A stretch of 64,000 bases of DNA from Micropruina sp. (GTDB lineage: Bacteria; Actinomycetota; Actinomycetes; Propionibacteriales; Propionibacteriaceae), in the NCBI GenBank assembly GCA_016711105.1, contig JADJTO010000013.1:1-64000 (forward strand), in the 5' to 3' direction. The translations under genes were made by a program, and so were the position numbers. The notes under the pieces were generated by a model that was not told where the DNA came from, searched no databases, and saw nothing but the letters and a program-made list of their open reading frames with translations. Below, piece by piece: positions 56,282 through 64,000 of the stretch; the stretch's first letter is position 1, and every line of letters begins with the position of its first letter.

Positions 56282-57687
56282 TCAGCCCAGCCGGTCGTGC
56301 CCGTCCCGGCGGACGAAATCGGACCACGCGTCCGCCAGCCGGGCAACCGCGTCCGCAAGCAGCTCGATCGGCATCGTGAAGGGCAGCCGCAGCCAACAAT
56401 CAGGGAGCGCGGTCACTCCTATCGCGGCCCCGGGGAAGACCCGGACGCCGTGCCGTCCGGCCACCTGGGTGAAGCCGGTCGCGTTCCGGGTGGGCAATCT
56501 CACCCAGAGGAACTGGCCGCCGGCGGGCACCTCGAACTCCCAGGTCGGCACCCGCTCGCGCAGCAGCGAGACCAGCAGGTCCCGACCGGGCAGGGCGGTT
56601 GCCCGACGCAACTCTCGCAGTCGGGGCAGGTCGGCCAACAGGCGTCCGGCGATCACCTGGGAGGGCAGGGCGCTGCCGAAATCGGCGAGGGTCTTGGCTT
56701 GGACCAGGCGCGGCAACAGTGCATCGGGGACGCGCATCCAGCCGACCCGCAAGCCGGCCCAATACAGCTTGGAGAGTGAGCCGATGCTGATGATCGGGGC
56801 GTCCGGGGCCAGCGCGGCGATCCGGGGCGGGGTCGTCCGGCCGAAGGACAGGTCGATCAGGGTGTCGTCCTCGATCAGGGGTACCTGGGAGCGGGCGATC
56901 ACCGCCCCGATTCGCTCCCGGGCCAGGGCGGGCATCACCGAGCCGGTCGGGTTCTGAAACGTGGGGGTGAGGAAGGCCAGCCGAGGGCCGTGTTGGGCGA
57001 CAGCACGCTCGAAGGCCGCGGGGACGGGCCGTCGGCGTCCACGTCGACCCCGACCAGCCGGGCGCGAGCTGCCCGCAACGCGTCGATGGCACCGAAGAAG
57101 GTGGGGGTTTCCAGGACGCAGGCATCGCCCGGCCGGAGCAGGCTGCCGATGGCCAGGGAGATTCCCTGCTGGGCGCCGTTGGTGATCAGCACCTGATCGG
57201 GACGGGTGGGCAACCCTTCGTCGCTGTAGTGCTGAGCCAGTTGCTCGCGCAGCAGCGGCAGCCCGAGTGGGTGATACACGTGATCGCCGAACGCGTCGGC
57301 GGCAGCGGCCACCAGCTCAGCGGTCTGGGCCTCGTCCAGTCGCGGCACGGCGATGGTGAAGTCGAGTTCGCCGTCGCCGCCGATGGTGGGGGTGCGCAGC
57401 GCCAGCACCCGCGGACGCCGCGGCGCGGTGGCGGCCACCCGGGTGCCGCTGCCGCGGCGGCGCTCGATCCACCCCTCGGCGGCCAGGTGGTCGTAGGCGG
57501 CGACCACGGTGGAACGGGAGACACCGAGCAGGGAGGCCATGCTGCGCTCGGCCGGGAGCGGGTGCCGAGCGGCCAGGCGTCCGCTGCCGATCGCCGAACG
57601 GACGGCCTCCGCCAGGCGCTGAAAACGCGGCCCGGGCAGCGACAGCCAGTCACCCAGGACCGAACTCCAGATCGTCACATCCACCAT
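56282..57687 (-). CDS. MocR-type regulator: GntR HTH fused to PLP aminotransferase fold (one-base frame break)
   Basis: From ATG 57687, a GntR HTH (FQRLAEAVRSAIGSGRLAARHPLPAERSMASLLGVSRSTV) is followed by an aminotransferase domain with the PLP-lysine region ISIGSLSKLYWAGLRVGW. The frame breaks near 57018; one more G restores PSPAAFERAVAQHGPRLAFLTPTFQNPTGSV. About 468 residues. Such regulators sense PLP or an amino-acid derivative and usually control a divergent gene, here benE 98 bp away. Confidence 0.84.
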
Positions 57688-57699
57688 GAAACGGACGAT

Positions 57700-57784
57700 A
57701 ACAGGCCACTTGCACCCAGAACCAGTCCAATCAAGGGTCCACTGCCCCTGTTCGAGCAGGCCAATCCTGGAAAACATAGCCGCT
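57700..57784. promoter_or_regulatory. MocR/benE divergent control region with CCAATC direct repeats
   Basis: The spacer contains two CCAATC copies (about 57726-57731 and 57761-57766) in similar contexts and a TGGAAAACATAG segment before the benE ATG. Direct repeats are typical of MocR operators, but the identity is a guess. Confidence 0.25.
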
Positions 57785-59011
57785 ATGCGACGAGTCAAAC
57801 GCGACTGCACCCCCGCGGCAGTCCTGGCCGGGATGGTCTCGGTCATCATCGGTTGGGCCGGCCCCAACGTGCTGATCTACAGCGTGCAGCAGGCCGGCGG
57901 GCTCACTTTCGGTCAAGCCATGTCGTGGTTGTGGGGTCATGCGATCTTCACCGGGCTGGCCGGGCTGTACCTGAGCCTGCGCACCCGGATGCCGCTGCTG
58001 AGCACCTGGTCCACCCCGGGGATCGCTTTCCTGGTGTTGGCGCTGCCGGGCATCCCGTTCGCTGAGGCGGTCGGAGCCTTTCTCACCTCGGCGGTGCTGG
58101 TGCTGCTGGTCGGCTTCATCGGCCCACTCTTCAGGGCCTTGCAGCGGCTGCCCGCGCACTTGGCCGCCGCCCTCAACGCGGCGATTCTGCTGCCGTTCGC
58201 CTTCCGCGCGATCGGCGCCCTCAACGACTTGCCGCTCGTTGTCGGCGCCATGATGCTCACCTACCTGGTGATGCGGCGCCTCGCCCCGACCTGGGCGGTC
58301 GCTGCGGTGCTCGTGGTGGCGATCGTGGCCAGTGCGGCGACCGGCTCGTGGCACCCGGTGCCGGTGCCGATCGAGCTGACCGTGCCGGAACTGATCGTGC
58401 CCGCCTTCAGCCTGCGAGCGACCATCTCGTTGGCGATCCCGCTCACCCTGTTGGCCTTCACCGGCCAGTTCCTGCCCGGTTTCGGGGTGTTGCGGGCCAA
58501 CGGCTACCAGCCCGACATGGGACGGGTGCTCCGGGTCTGCGGCCTGGTCAGCATCCCCGCCGCGCTGGTGGGTTGCCACAACCTGACCTTGGCGGCGCTG
58601 TTGGCCAACGTGGTCTCCGGCCCCGAGGTCGCCCCTGAGCGGGAGAAGCGTTACACGGCCGCGGTCTGGGCCTCCATCTTCGGGATCGCGGTCGGGCTGT
58701 TCTCGGGCACCGTACTGACTGCGCTGGGGGTGCTGCCGCCGGCCGCGGTGGCGGCCCTGGCCGGGCTGGCGCTGCTGGCCGCGCTGAGTCAGAGCCTGGT
58801 CACCGCGTTCACGCCGGTCGGTGAGGTCAAACCCCTGGCGCCGGCGATCATCATCGCGGTCACGCTGTCGGGGATCATGCCGTTCGGCATCGGCAGCGCG
58901 TTCTGGGGGATCGTGGCCGGCCTGGCGATTCATGCGCTGGACGGCGTCCGCCGTCCGAGTCGATCAGCGCGGCAATCCGGACTCAGCAGTATTGCCACCG
59001 CCGGGAGATAG
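57785..59011 (+). CDS. benE: BenE-family benzoate/aromatic-acid transporter
   Basis: This 408-residue membrane protein has about twelve hydrophobic segments. BenE-family signatures: AVLAGMVSVIIGWAGPNVLIYSVQQAGG, LSTWSTPGIAFL, ILLPFAFRAIGALNDLPLVVG, TGQFLPGFGVLRANGYQPDM, NLTLAALLANVVSGPEVAPE. The ATG at 57785 is chosen because the upstream in-frame part crosses the intergenic region. It probably imports benzoate or another weak acid with protons. Divergent from the MocR gene. Confidence 0.85.
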   Translation: MRRVKRDCTPAAVLAGMVSVIIGWAGPNVLIYSVQQAGGLTFGQAMSWLWGHAIFTGLAGLYLSLRTRMPLLSTWSTPGIAFLVLALPGIPFAEAVGAFLTSAVLVLLVGFIGPLFRALQRLPAHLAAALNAAILLPFAFRAIGALNDLPLVVGAMMLTYLVMRRLAPTWAVAAVLVVAIVASAATGSWHPVPVPIELTVPELIVPAFSLRATISLAIPLTLLAFTGQFLPGFGVLRANGYQPDMGRVLRVCGLVSIPAALVGCHNLTLAALLANVVSGPEVAPEREKRYTAAVWASIFGIAVGLFSGTVLTALGVLPPAAVAALAGLALLAALSQSLVTAFTPVGEVKPLAPAIIIAVTLSGIMPFGIGSAFWGIVAGLAIHALDGVRRPSRSARQSGLSSIATAGR

Positions 59012-59060
59012 CGCAGACGTCTCTACACGGGTGAGCCTCGCCAACCAAGGAGCACCCATC

Positions 59061-62000
59061 ATGAAATGCCGCAAGAACGTGGCCGACCTCACTTCGGCTG
59101 AGAAAGCAGAGCTGGTTCAGGCCTTCCTCGACCTGAAGGACCCGGTCAAGTCACCCAGCAAGATCCCCGCCGCCGCCACCCGGGTCACGAACGGCGGTGG
59201 AACCCCGAACCGCTACGACGACTACGTCTGGCTGCACAACACGGTGAGCGTCGGCGCCCACCGCGGCCCCGCCTTCGGCCCGTGGCACCGCGAGTTCCTG
59301 CACCAATTCGAGTTCGACCTGCAACAGGTCAGCGGGAATCCGCACCTCACCCTCCCGTACTGGGATTGGACGAGTGCCCGCACCTCGGCACATCCCGGCT
59401 GGCCGTTCACCAACGACCTCCTCGGCGGGTTCGGCAGCGCCGGCCCTGGGGCGACCACCGGGATCGTCACCTCCGGGCCGTTCGCCAACTCCGCCACGTG
59501 GCGAATGAACATCCGACGCGCGACGGACAGCGACCTCACGCTGAAACGCTCGAACGGCATCCCGGACGGCACCGAACTGCCGACCCGCGACGACGCCCGG
59601 CTCGGCCTGGGGGTCGGCGTCGCGCCAGGCGACACCTGGCCCAGCACCTACGACGGCGTGCCCTGGAACGACTACAACGTCACCCCGACGTCGGCCCAGG
59701 TACTGGCCTCGTTCCGCAAGTATCTGGAGCGGGTGCTGCACGACTTCGTCCACGTCTGGATCGGTGGCGCCTGGGAGTTCACCCCGCAAGGCAACCCCGG
59801 CGACGGCGGCCACATGACTTTCCCGGCCGTGGCGGTGAACGACCCGGTGTTCTGGTTCCACCACTGCAACGTCGATCGGCTGTGGTCGATCTGGCAGCGC
59901 AAGTCCGGCACTCCGGGATACCTCCCGCAGGTGGCCGCCACCGCCGAAGCCGGGCACAACGGCGATGACGTGATGGCCAGTTTCGCAACCCCGTCGTGGT
60001 TCAACGCTCCCCAGTTCGAGCGACCCAACGACAACCAGGACCATCACGACCAGGGTTACTGGTATCACACCGACCTTCCGGAGTTGACGCTGGATACACC
60101 CTCGGTGACCTTCGGCTCGGTGCCGGAACTGCTGACCACCTACCAGCCGGTGCTCTTCACTGTGCGGACGTGCCAGCCGGTGCGGTTCGCGTTGACCGGG
60201 GTGACCGGCACCAACTTCGGGATCCCCGCCGGTCAGGGGATCGTCGTGGTGGACCACGACGACGACTCCGACACGGTGACGGCGCGCGTCTACGTCCAGT
60301 TCCAGGCGAACGGCGCGGTGGGCGTGCCTCAGGCAGGCTCCGCCACGATCCGCGCCTACCTCATCGACTCCGACGGGTTCGACGCCGCGCAACCCCGGCG
60401 ACCAGTTCACCCTGAACACCTGGACGGTCAACCTGTCGGCAACCCCGGTCACCCGGCCGCGGGCAGCGGTGTCGCTGGTCCTGGACCGGTCGGGCTCCAT
60501 GTGGGCGGCCGCCGGGGTGGCCGGCACCAGACACGACCTGCTGAAGGAGTCCCTGGCGGTGGTACGCGATGTGATGCGCCCGATCGACGGGGTGGGCGCG
60601 GTCACCTTCGACGACCACACCACAGTGCTGGACGGGATCACCCAGATGGGCTCGGCGCCGACCACACCCGGCTCCGGCCGGGACCTGCTGGAGTCGGCGA
60701 TCGCCTCGGCCGACCTCGTCCCTCGGGGTATGACCGGGATCGGGCAGGGCATGATCGACGGCGCGGCGATTCTCGACGCCGAACGGACGACCGTCGGCAC
60801 CCCCTACCAGCAGTTCGCGCTCTGCGTGATGACCGACGGCAACCAGAACCAGACCCCCGACGTGACCGACCCGACGGTCACCACCGCGATCGCTCCGTAC
60901 GCGGGCGAGCTGTACGCGATCGGGCTGGGGGATGCGGGCGGGGTCAGCGACGCCGTCCTCACCTCGATCTCGAAGTACATGCTGATCACAGGGGACGTCA
61001 CCGCTGCCGAACGCCGCTTCCGGCTGACGAAGTACTTCATCCAGATCCTGGCCGGGATCACCCGCACCGCGATCGTCGTCGATCCTGACGGTGACCTCGC
61101 GATCGGCACGGAGCATCGGATCCCGTTCGCTCTCGGTGCGCAGGATCATCAGGTCGACGTGATCGTGCTGTCACCGCTGGCCCCGCTGCTGGAGGTCGTC
61201 CTGGAAGCCCCGGACGGCACCTTGGTGGACGCGTCCCTGGGCCTGCCCACGGTCGAGCACCAGCAGAACCTCGACGACGTCCTGTACCGGCTCACCCTGC
61301 CGCTGGATCCCAAGATCGCCGTCGAGGGGGAGTGGACGGCCGTACTTCGGCTGCCCAAGGACGCGCTGGACAAGTTCGAGGGCCGGGAGGATCTGCAAGC
61401 GCGCTTCAGCCAGCTCCGTCAGACCGGGACGCTGCCGTACAGCCTGATCGTGCAGAGCTACTCCGACGTGCACCTGGAGGCCGAGATCCGACCGACCCTG
61501 TGCCTGGCCGGCGACAAGCTGGAGTTCCTGGCCAGCCTGGTCGCCTTCGGCCAGCCGTTCACCGGCCGGGCCCGGGTGACGGCCAGGGTGATCGAGCCCA
61601 GCGGGATCGAAACCCTGGTCCCGCTCGATCCGCAAGGCGATGGCCACTACGCCGGCGTCCTGGCAACCTCGGAGCCCGGGGTGTATGTGGTCAGGTTCCT
61701 GGCCATGGGTCGTGGCCGGGGGGTCAGTCGCTTCCAGCGCGAAGAGCTGCGGACGGCGGTCGCCTACAAGGGCGAGATCCCCACGTCCGAGGGCACGTCG
61801 GAGGACGACAAGACTCGGGAGGGTGACAACCAGCGGCGCGATTGGCGCCAGAAGGAGAGGAATCCGATGGGCGAACTGCATCACGAACCCCGCCGCAAGC
61901 CGCGGCCCGAGGACTTCGGGCTGCTGGTGCAACCCGACGTTGAGCCGGTCCCCCTGCACGATCACCCCGGCGAGGGCGTCGATCACCGCTTGGACGGAGC

Positions 62001-62229
62001 GGTCGAGGCGGACGCTCACGACGAGCATGCCGACCACGACGCCATGTTCTTCCGGGCCTGGCGCCGCACCGAGGCAGGCGACATCGTCGAACTCGAGCCC
62101 GGCCAGATCAAGCGGGACACCAGCGGCTTCCAGGACGGGCGCGACCCCGGCATCGGTCCTGACCCGACGAACCTGAACCGGCCGAAGCCGGAGATCGAGG
62201 AGCACCCCGAAGGCGGTCACCCCCACTGA
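59061..62229 (+). CDS. Tyrosinase-VWA fusion protein (one-base frame break at the domain linker)
   Basis: Starts at ATG 59061 after AAGGAG. Residues 1-345 are a tyrosinase-type copper domain: CuA His59, His67, His76 (…WLHN, GAHRGPAFGPWH), CuB His227/His231 (LHDFVHVWIGG) and His267 (WFHHCNVDRLWSIW). A beta-rich linker follows, broken near 60390; removing one base gives DAANPGDQFTLNTWTVNLSA. A VWA domain comes next with an intact MIDAS: DRSGS, the Thr in GMTGIGQG and the Asp in MTDGNQN. Then a beta-sandwich region and a hydrophilic, His-rich tail. About 1055 residues if read as one. No signal peptide is seen. Probably oxidises phenols; the VWA part may bind a partner. Confidence 0.8.
61867..62229 (+). 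CDS. Possible separate 120-residue His/Asp-rich acidic protein, or the tail of the fusion
   Basis: An ATG at 61867 lies 8 bp after AAGGAGAGG, a strong start inside the fusion's frame. The 120 residues are rich in His, Asp and Glu (LHDHPGEGVDHRLDG, ADAHDEHADHDAMF), a metal-binding composition. The upstream gene may stop before it in another frame if a further indel is present. A metal-delivery role for the copper enzyme, comparable to but unrelated to Streptomyces MelC1, is a guess from proximity. Confidence 0.35.
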   Translation: MGELHHEPRRKPRPEDFGLLVQPDVEPVPLHDHPGEGVDHRLDGAVEADAHDEHADHDAMFFRAWRRTEAGDIVELEPGQIKRDTSGFQDGRDPGIGPDPTNLNRPKPEIEEHPEGGHPH

Positions 62230-62247
62230 GCTGAGCCGTCGCCGACC

Positions 62248-62273
62248 GCCCGCCTGAGCACGCTCAGGCGGGC
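62248..62273. terminator. Bidirectional terminator hairpin
   Basis: GCCCGCCTGAGC (62248-62259) and GCTCAGGCGGGC (62262-62273) are exact reverse complements around a 2-nt centre (4-6 nt effective loop). They separate the convergent tyrosinase-VWA and C69 genes; the C69 stop lies in the right arm. Confidence 0.7.
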
Positions 62274-63368
62274 GCGGTGGTCGCGGCGCTATGTTCCTGC
62301 GCTGCGAGGGTCGCCGCCTGCGTCATCAGCGCGGCCGTGGCCCGCCTGGCCAGCGAGACAGCCTGGGACGCGATCCCGGTGCTGGCGCGCCGGGCCAGGT
62401 CGACTGCTGCCGTCGGGTCCAGAAGGTAGGCCTGCGCCAGCATCTGCGCGATCAGCGGTGCCTCGGTGAGCGAGTTCTGCTCGAACCCCACCCACTGCCG
62501 CGACGTCCAGCGGTGAATCCGGCCGGAGGAACAACGGATACTGAGGCAACCGGGGCGCCTGGTCGAGCGAGGGAGTCAGCAAACGTTGGGCCAGCCACAC
62601 CCGGTCGTTGTTGTAGTCCACCCCCAGGATCCCGAATGCTCGGGCGAAGTCGAAGCAGTGCCGGTCGGGCTGGTCGAGGAGGCCATGTGCCACCACGAAC
62701 TCGAAGAGTCCGCTCGAGCCGAGCACCCCGTCGCCGTCGAGATCAACATCGTGGAGGCGCAGCCCGTTTGCGACCGCGACGTAACAGTCGGCCGGAACCC
62801 GGACGGCCAGCCAATGGTGCGCGGAACCGATCTCGAAGTACCAGCATTCGGTGACGTCCCCGAGCAGGACGCCGTTCGGTTCGCTGGCGCCGAAACGCTC
62901 GACGTAGGAGCCGAGGAGTTGGACCGCATGCCGGGCGGAGTCGGCCTGAGGAAGGATCAGCGTCGGGATCACCGACTCGGCGACCCCGACGGCCGGGAAG
63001 GGGTCCGCCGCGCTGGCTGCCGGGTTGGTCGTCATCGAGTTCGTCGCCGAGATGGCCACGTTCCGCTGGTTGATTCCCCGCTCCTCGAACAAGAAGTGGT
63101 CGCCGATCCCCGAGGGAGCCTCGCTCGCCCCGGCTGCGTCCGGCATGGCGGAATAGCTGTAGCCGGTGGCCGGAGCAGGAACACTCAGCCCGTTGCCCAG
63201 GGTCCACATTCCACCGGCGACCGCGGGGGTGGCGGGCACCAGATACTCGGGCACCGGACGCTGCACGAGGTACTTGTCCCAGTTGTCCCGGGTGAAGTCC
63301 TCATTGCGGGAGATCAGGACGACACCTCCCACGGTGGCCTCGCGGCCCGCCATCACGCTGGTGCACAT
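62264..63368 (-). CDS. C69-family (PepD-like) peptidase (one-base frame break)
   Basis: From ATG 63368 the second residue is the N-terminal nucleophile Cys (MCTSVMAGREATVGGVVLISRNED), the hallmark of Ntn-type C69 peptidases, followed by RNEDFTRDNWDKYLV, TNSMTTNPAASAADPF, LLGDVTECWYFEIGSAHHWLAV and VDYNNDRVWLAQRLL. The frame breaks near 62498; removing one base gives LDVAQWVGFEQNSLTEAPLI, ending at 62264. About 367 residues, shorter than many PepD proteins (about 470). A secreted or cytoplasmic dipeptidase is likely. It follows the deiminase gene by 25 bp on the same strand. Confidence 0.8.
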
Positions 63369-63393
63369 GCGTTCGCCCTCCTCCGCGGAAGCC

Positions 63394-64000
63394 TCAGGCC
63401 ATCTGTTGGCTGCGCAGCCAGTCGTCGACCACCTGGCGTGGCACCTCATGGGTGCGGCAGTGCAAGGCGTCCGTGCCCAACCAGGGGGTGTCCGGTTTGG
63501 GCGGGATGCCCACCACGGTGTAACCGGGCAGCGCGGAGCGATAGGCCTCGAGGGCGGCTTGGTCAGCTGCCTCGTGGATTCCGCCGGCGACCGGGACGTA
63601 CACGTGATCGTTCAGGATCAAGCTGTTCGTGTAGGCCGCCGTGGTCGCTGCCGGCGGGCTCGCCTGCGGCAGGTAGACGTCTGGGCACATCACGCGGGTC
63701 ACGGCGAAGCCCTCCGCGGTAAACGTGTCCGAAATGGCGGCGAAGGCCTTGCTGATCGCAGGGTCCTGGGAATCAGCGATGAGAACCTTGCGGTCACCCA
63801 GGAATTTCCCCCAGCAGTCGACGTGACCGATATAGGTGCCGGTGGGGTCGGAGAGGACGTGGTACGTGTTCGCCCCCATGAAGCGGTTCAATTGTTCCAG
63901 CACGTAGGTCATTCGTTCGGCGATAACGTCCGCTGACGGGTTGGTGGACTCGTCCCGGGAGCCGACCGGGAGCTCATTCTGCAGGGCCACCAAATAGGAC
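63394..64000 (-). CDS. PAD-type / agmatine deiminase-family protein, C-terminal part (5' end outside window)
   Basis: The 202 residues present end the protein. They carry GHVDCWGKFLG with the catalytic His-x-Asp, and WLGTDALHCRTHEVP with the catalytic Cys; the order is that of peptidyl-arginine deiminase/agmatine deiminase enzymes, which hydrolyse guanidine groups to ureido groups. The N-terminus is missing because the open frame continues past 64000. It precedes the C69 peptidase by 25 bp on the same strand. Whether the substrate is agmatine or a peptide arginine cannot be told. Confidence 0.82.
   Translation of the reverse strand, partial: SYLVALQNELPVGSRDESTNPSADVIAERMTYVLEQLNRFMGANTYHVLSDPTGTYIGHVDCWGKFLGDRKVLIADSQDPAISKAFAAISDTFTAEGFAVTRVMCPDVYLPQASPPAATTAAYTNSLILNDHVYVPVAGGIHEAADQAALEAYRSALPGYTVVGIPPKPDTPWLGTDALHCRTHEVPRQVVDDWLRSQQMA

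Noticed and set aside
59151..60800. Long minus-strand open frame antisense to the tyrosinase domain
   Set aside because: Shadow frame without motifs; the tyrosinase copper ligands are on the plus strand.
37733..62229. Programmed ribosomal frameshifting as the cause of the many frame breaks (pyc, tyrosinase-VWA and others)
   Set aside because: The breaks vary in sign, lie at short G/C runs or unremarkable sequence, and occur in unrelated genes with no common slippery site. Sequence error is simpler.
1..64000. CRISPR arrays, tRNA or rRNA genes, prophage or insertion sequences
   Set aside because: No regularly spaced repeats, cloverleaf sequences, integrase, transposase or phage structural proteins were recognised. 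The 13E12-type HNH gene is the only mobile-element-associated family seen.

Overview
The window is 64 kb of GC-rich, tightly packed bacterial DNA with many 1-8 bp start/stop overlaps. The gene content points to an actinobacterium, most likely of the Propionibacteriaceae or a near relative. The clues are a large pyrophosphate-type PEP carboxykinase (a propionibacterial hallmark) near a single-chain pyruvate carboxylase, a luciferase-like monooxygenase/FMN-reductase pair of the CE1758/CE1759 type, a 13E12-type HNH gene with a mycobacterial-style SOS box, and a transglutaminase/ATP-grasp/alpha-E cluster like Rv2566-Rv2569c of Mycobacterium tuberculosis. No rRNA, tRNA, CRISPR array, integrase or transposase was recognised.

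Layout. 1-2.4 kb: a secreted esterase and an MscS channel. 2.4-7.9 kb: a branched-chain amino-acid ABC operon read leftward, livK-livH-livM-livG-livF. 8.1-13.9 kb: a lipoprotein metallophosphatase, then a sucrose module (GH32 hydrolase, PTS EIIBCA, LacI repressor) with a perfect 22-bp LacI-type palindrome over the PTS promoter. 14-23.8 kb: monooxygenase/FMN reductase, a sigma-like protein behind three 21-bp repeats, a transglutaminase, a second LacI regulator, a glycogen-debranching-type hydrolase, a PIG-L deacetylase, a stand-alone LigD polymerase and a GNAT. 23.8-30.7 kb: the leftward peptide-ligase-like cluster. 30.9-32.8 kb: a lower-GC type II restriction-modification pair. 33-45 kb: HNH gene, membrane proteins, patatin, pyruvate carboxylase, LMW-phosphatase/arsenate reductase, DUF2252, an SRPBCC-HAD fusion and a LysE exporter. 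45-48.4 kb: an accessory patch with an AbiEi/AbiEii toxin-antitoxin pair and its operator, a 25-codon ORF with a perfect Shine-Dalgarno, a winged-helix protein and a 23-bp perfect inverted repeat. 48.4-64 kb: thioesterase, IlvD, a HTH regulator with an MBL hydrolase, PPi-PEPCK, a MocR regulator divergent from BenE, a tyrosinase-VWA fusion with a His/Asp-rich tail, a C69 peptidase and a PAD/agmatine-deiminase family enzyme that runs off the right edge.

How the genes work together. IlvD and the Liv importer concern branched-chain amino acids. Pyruvate carboxylase and PPi-PEPCK are the two sides of the C3/C4 node. The sucrose module is a self-contained regulated uptake and hydrolysis unit. Restriction-modification and AbiE are two separate defence-type systems.

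Caution. Seventeen genes are broken by 20 frame disruptions and an eighteenth has an in-frame TAG. Homology continues across every break. Most breaks are one-base-equivalent and many lie in short C or G runs, so I treat nearly all as sequencing or assembly indels and annotate the genes end to end. The exception is the debranching-type hydrolase, which has lost about 100 bases.
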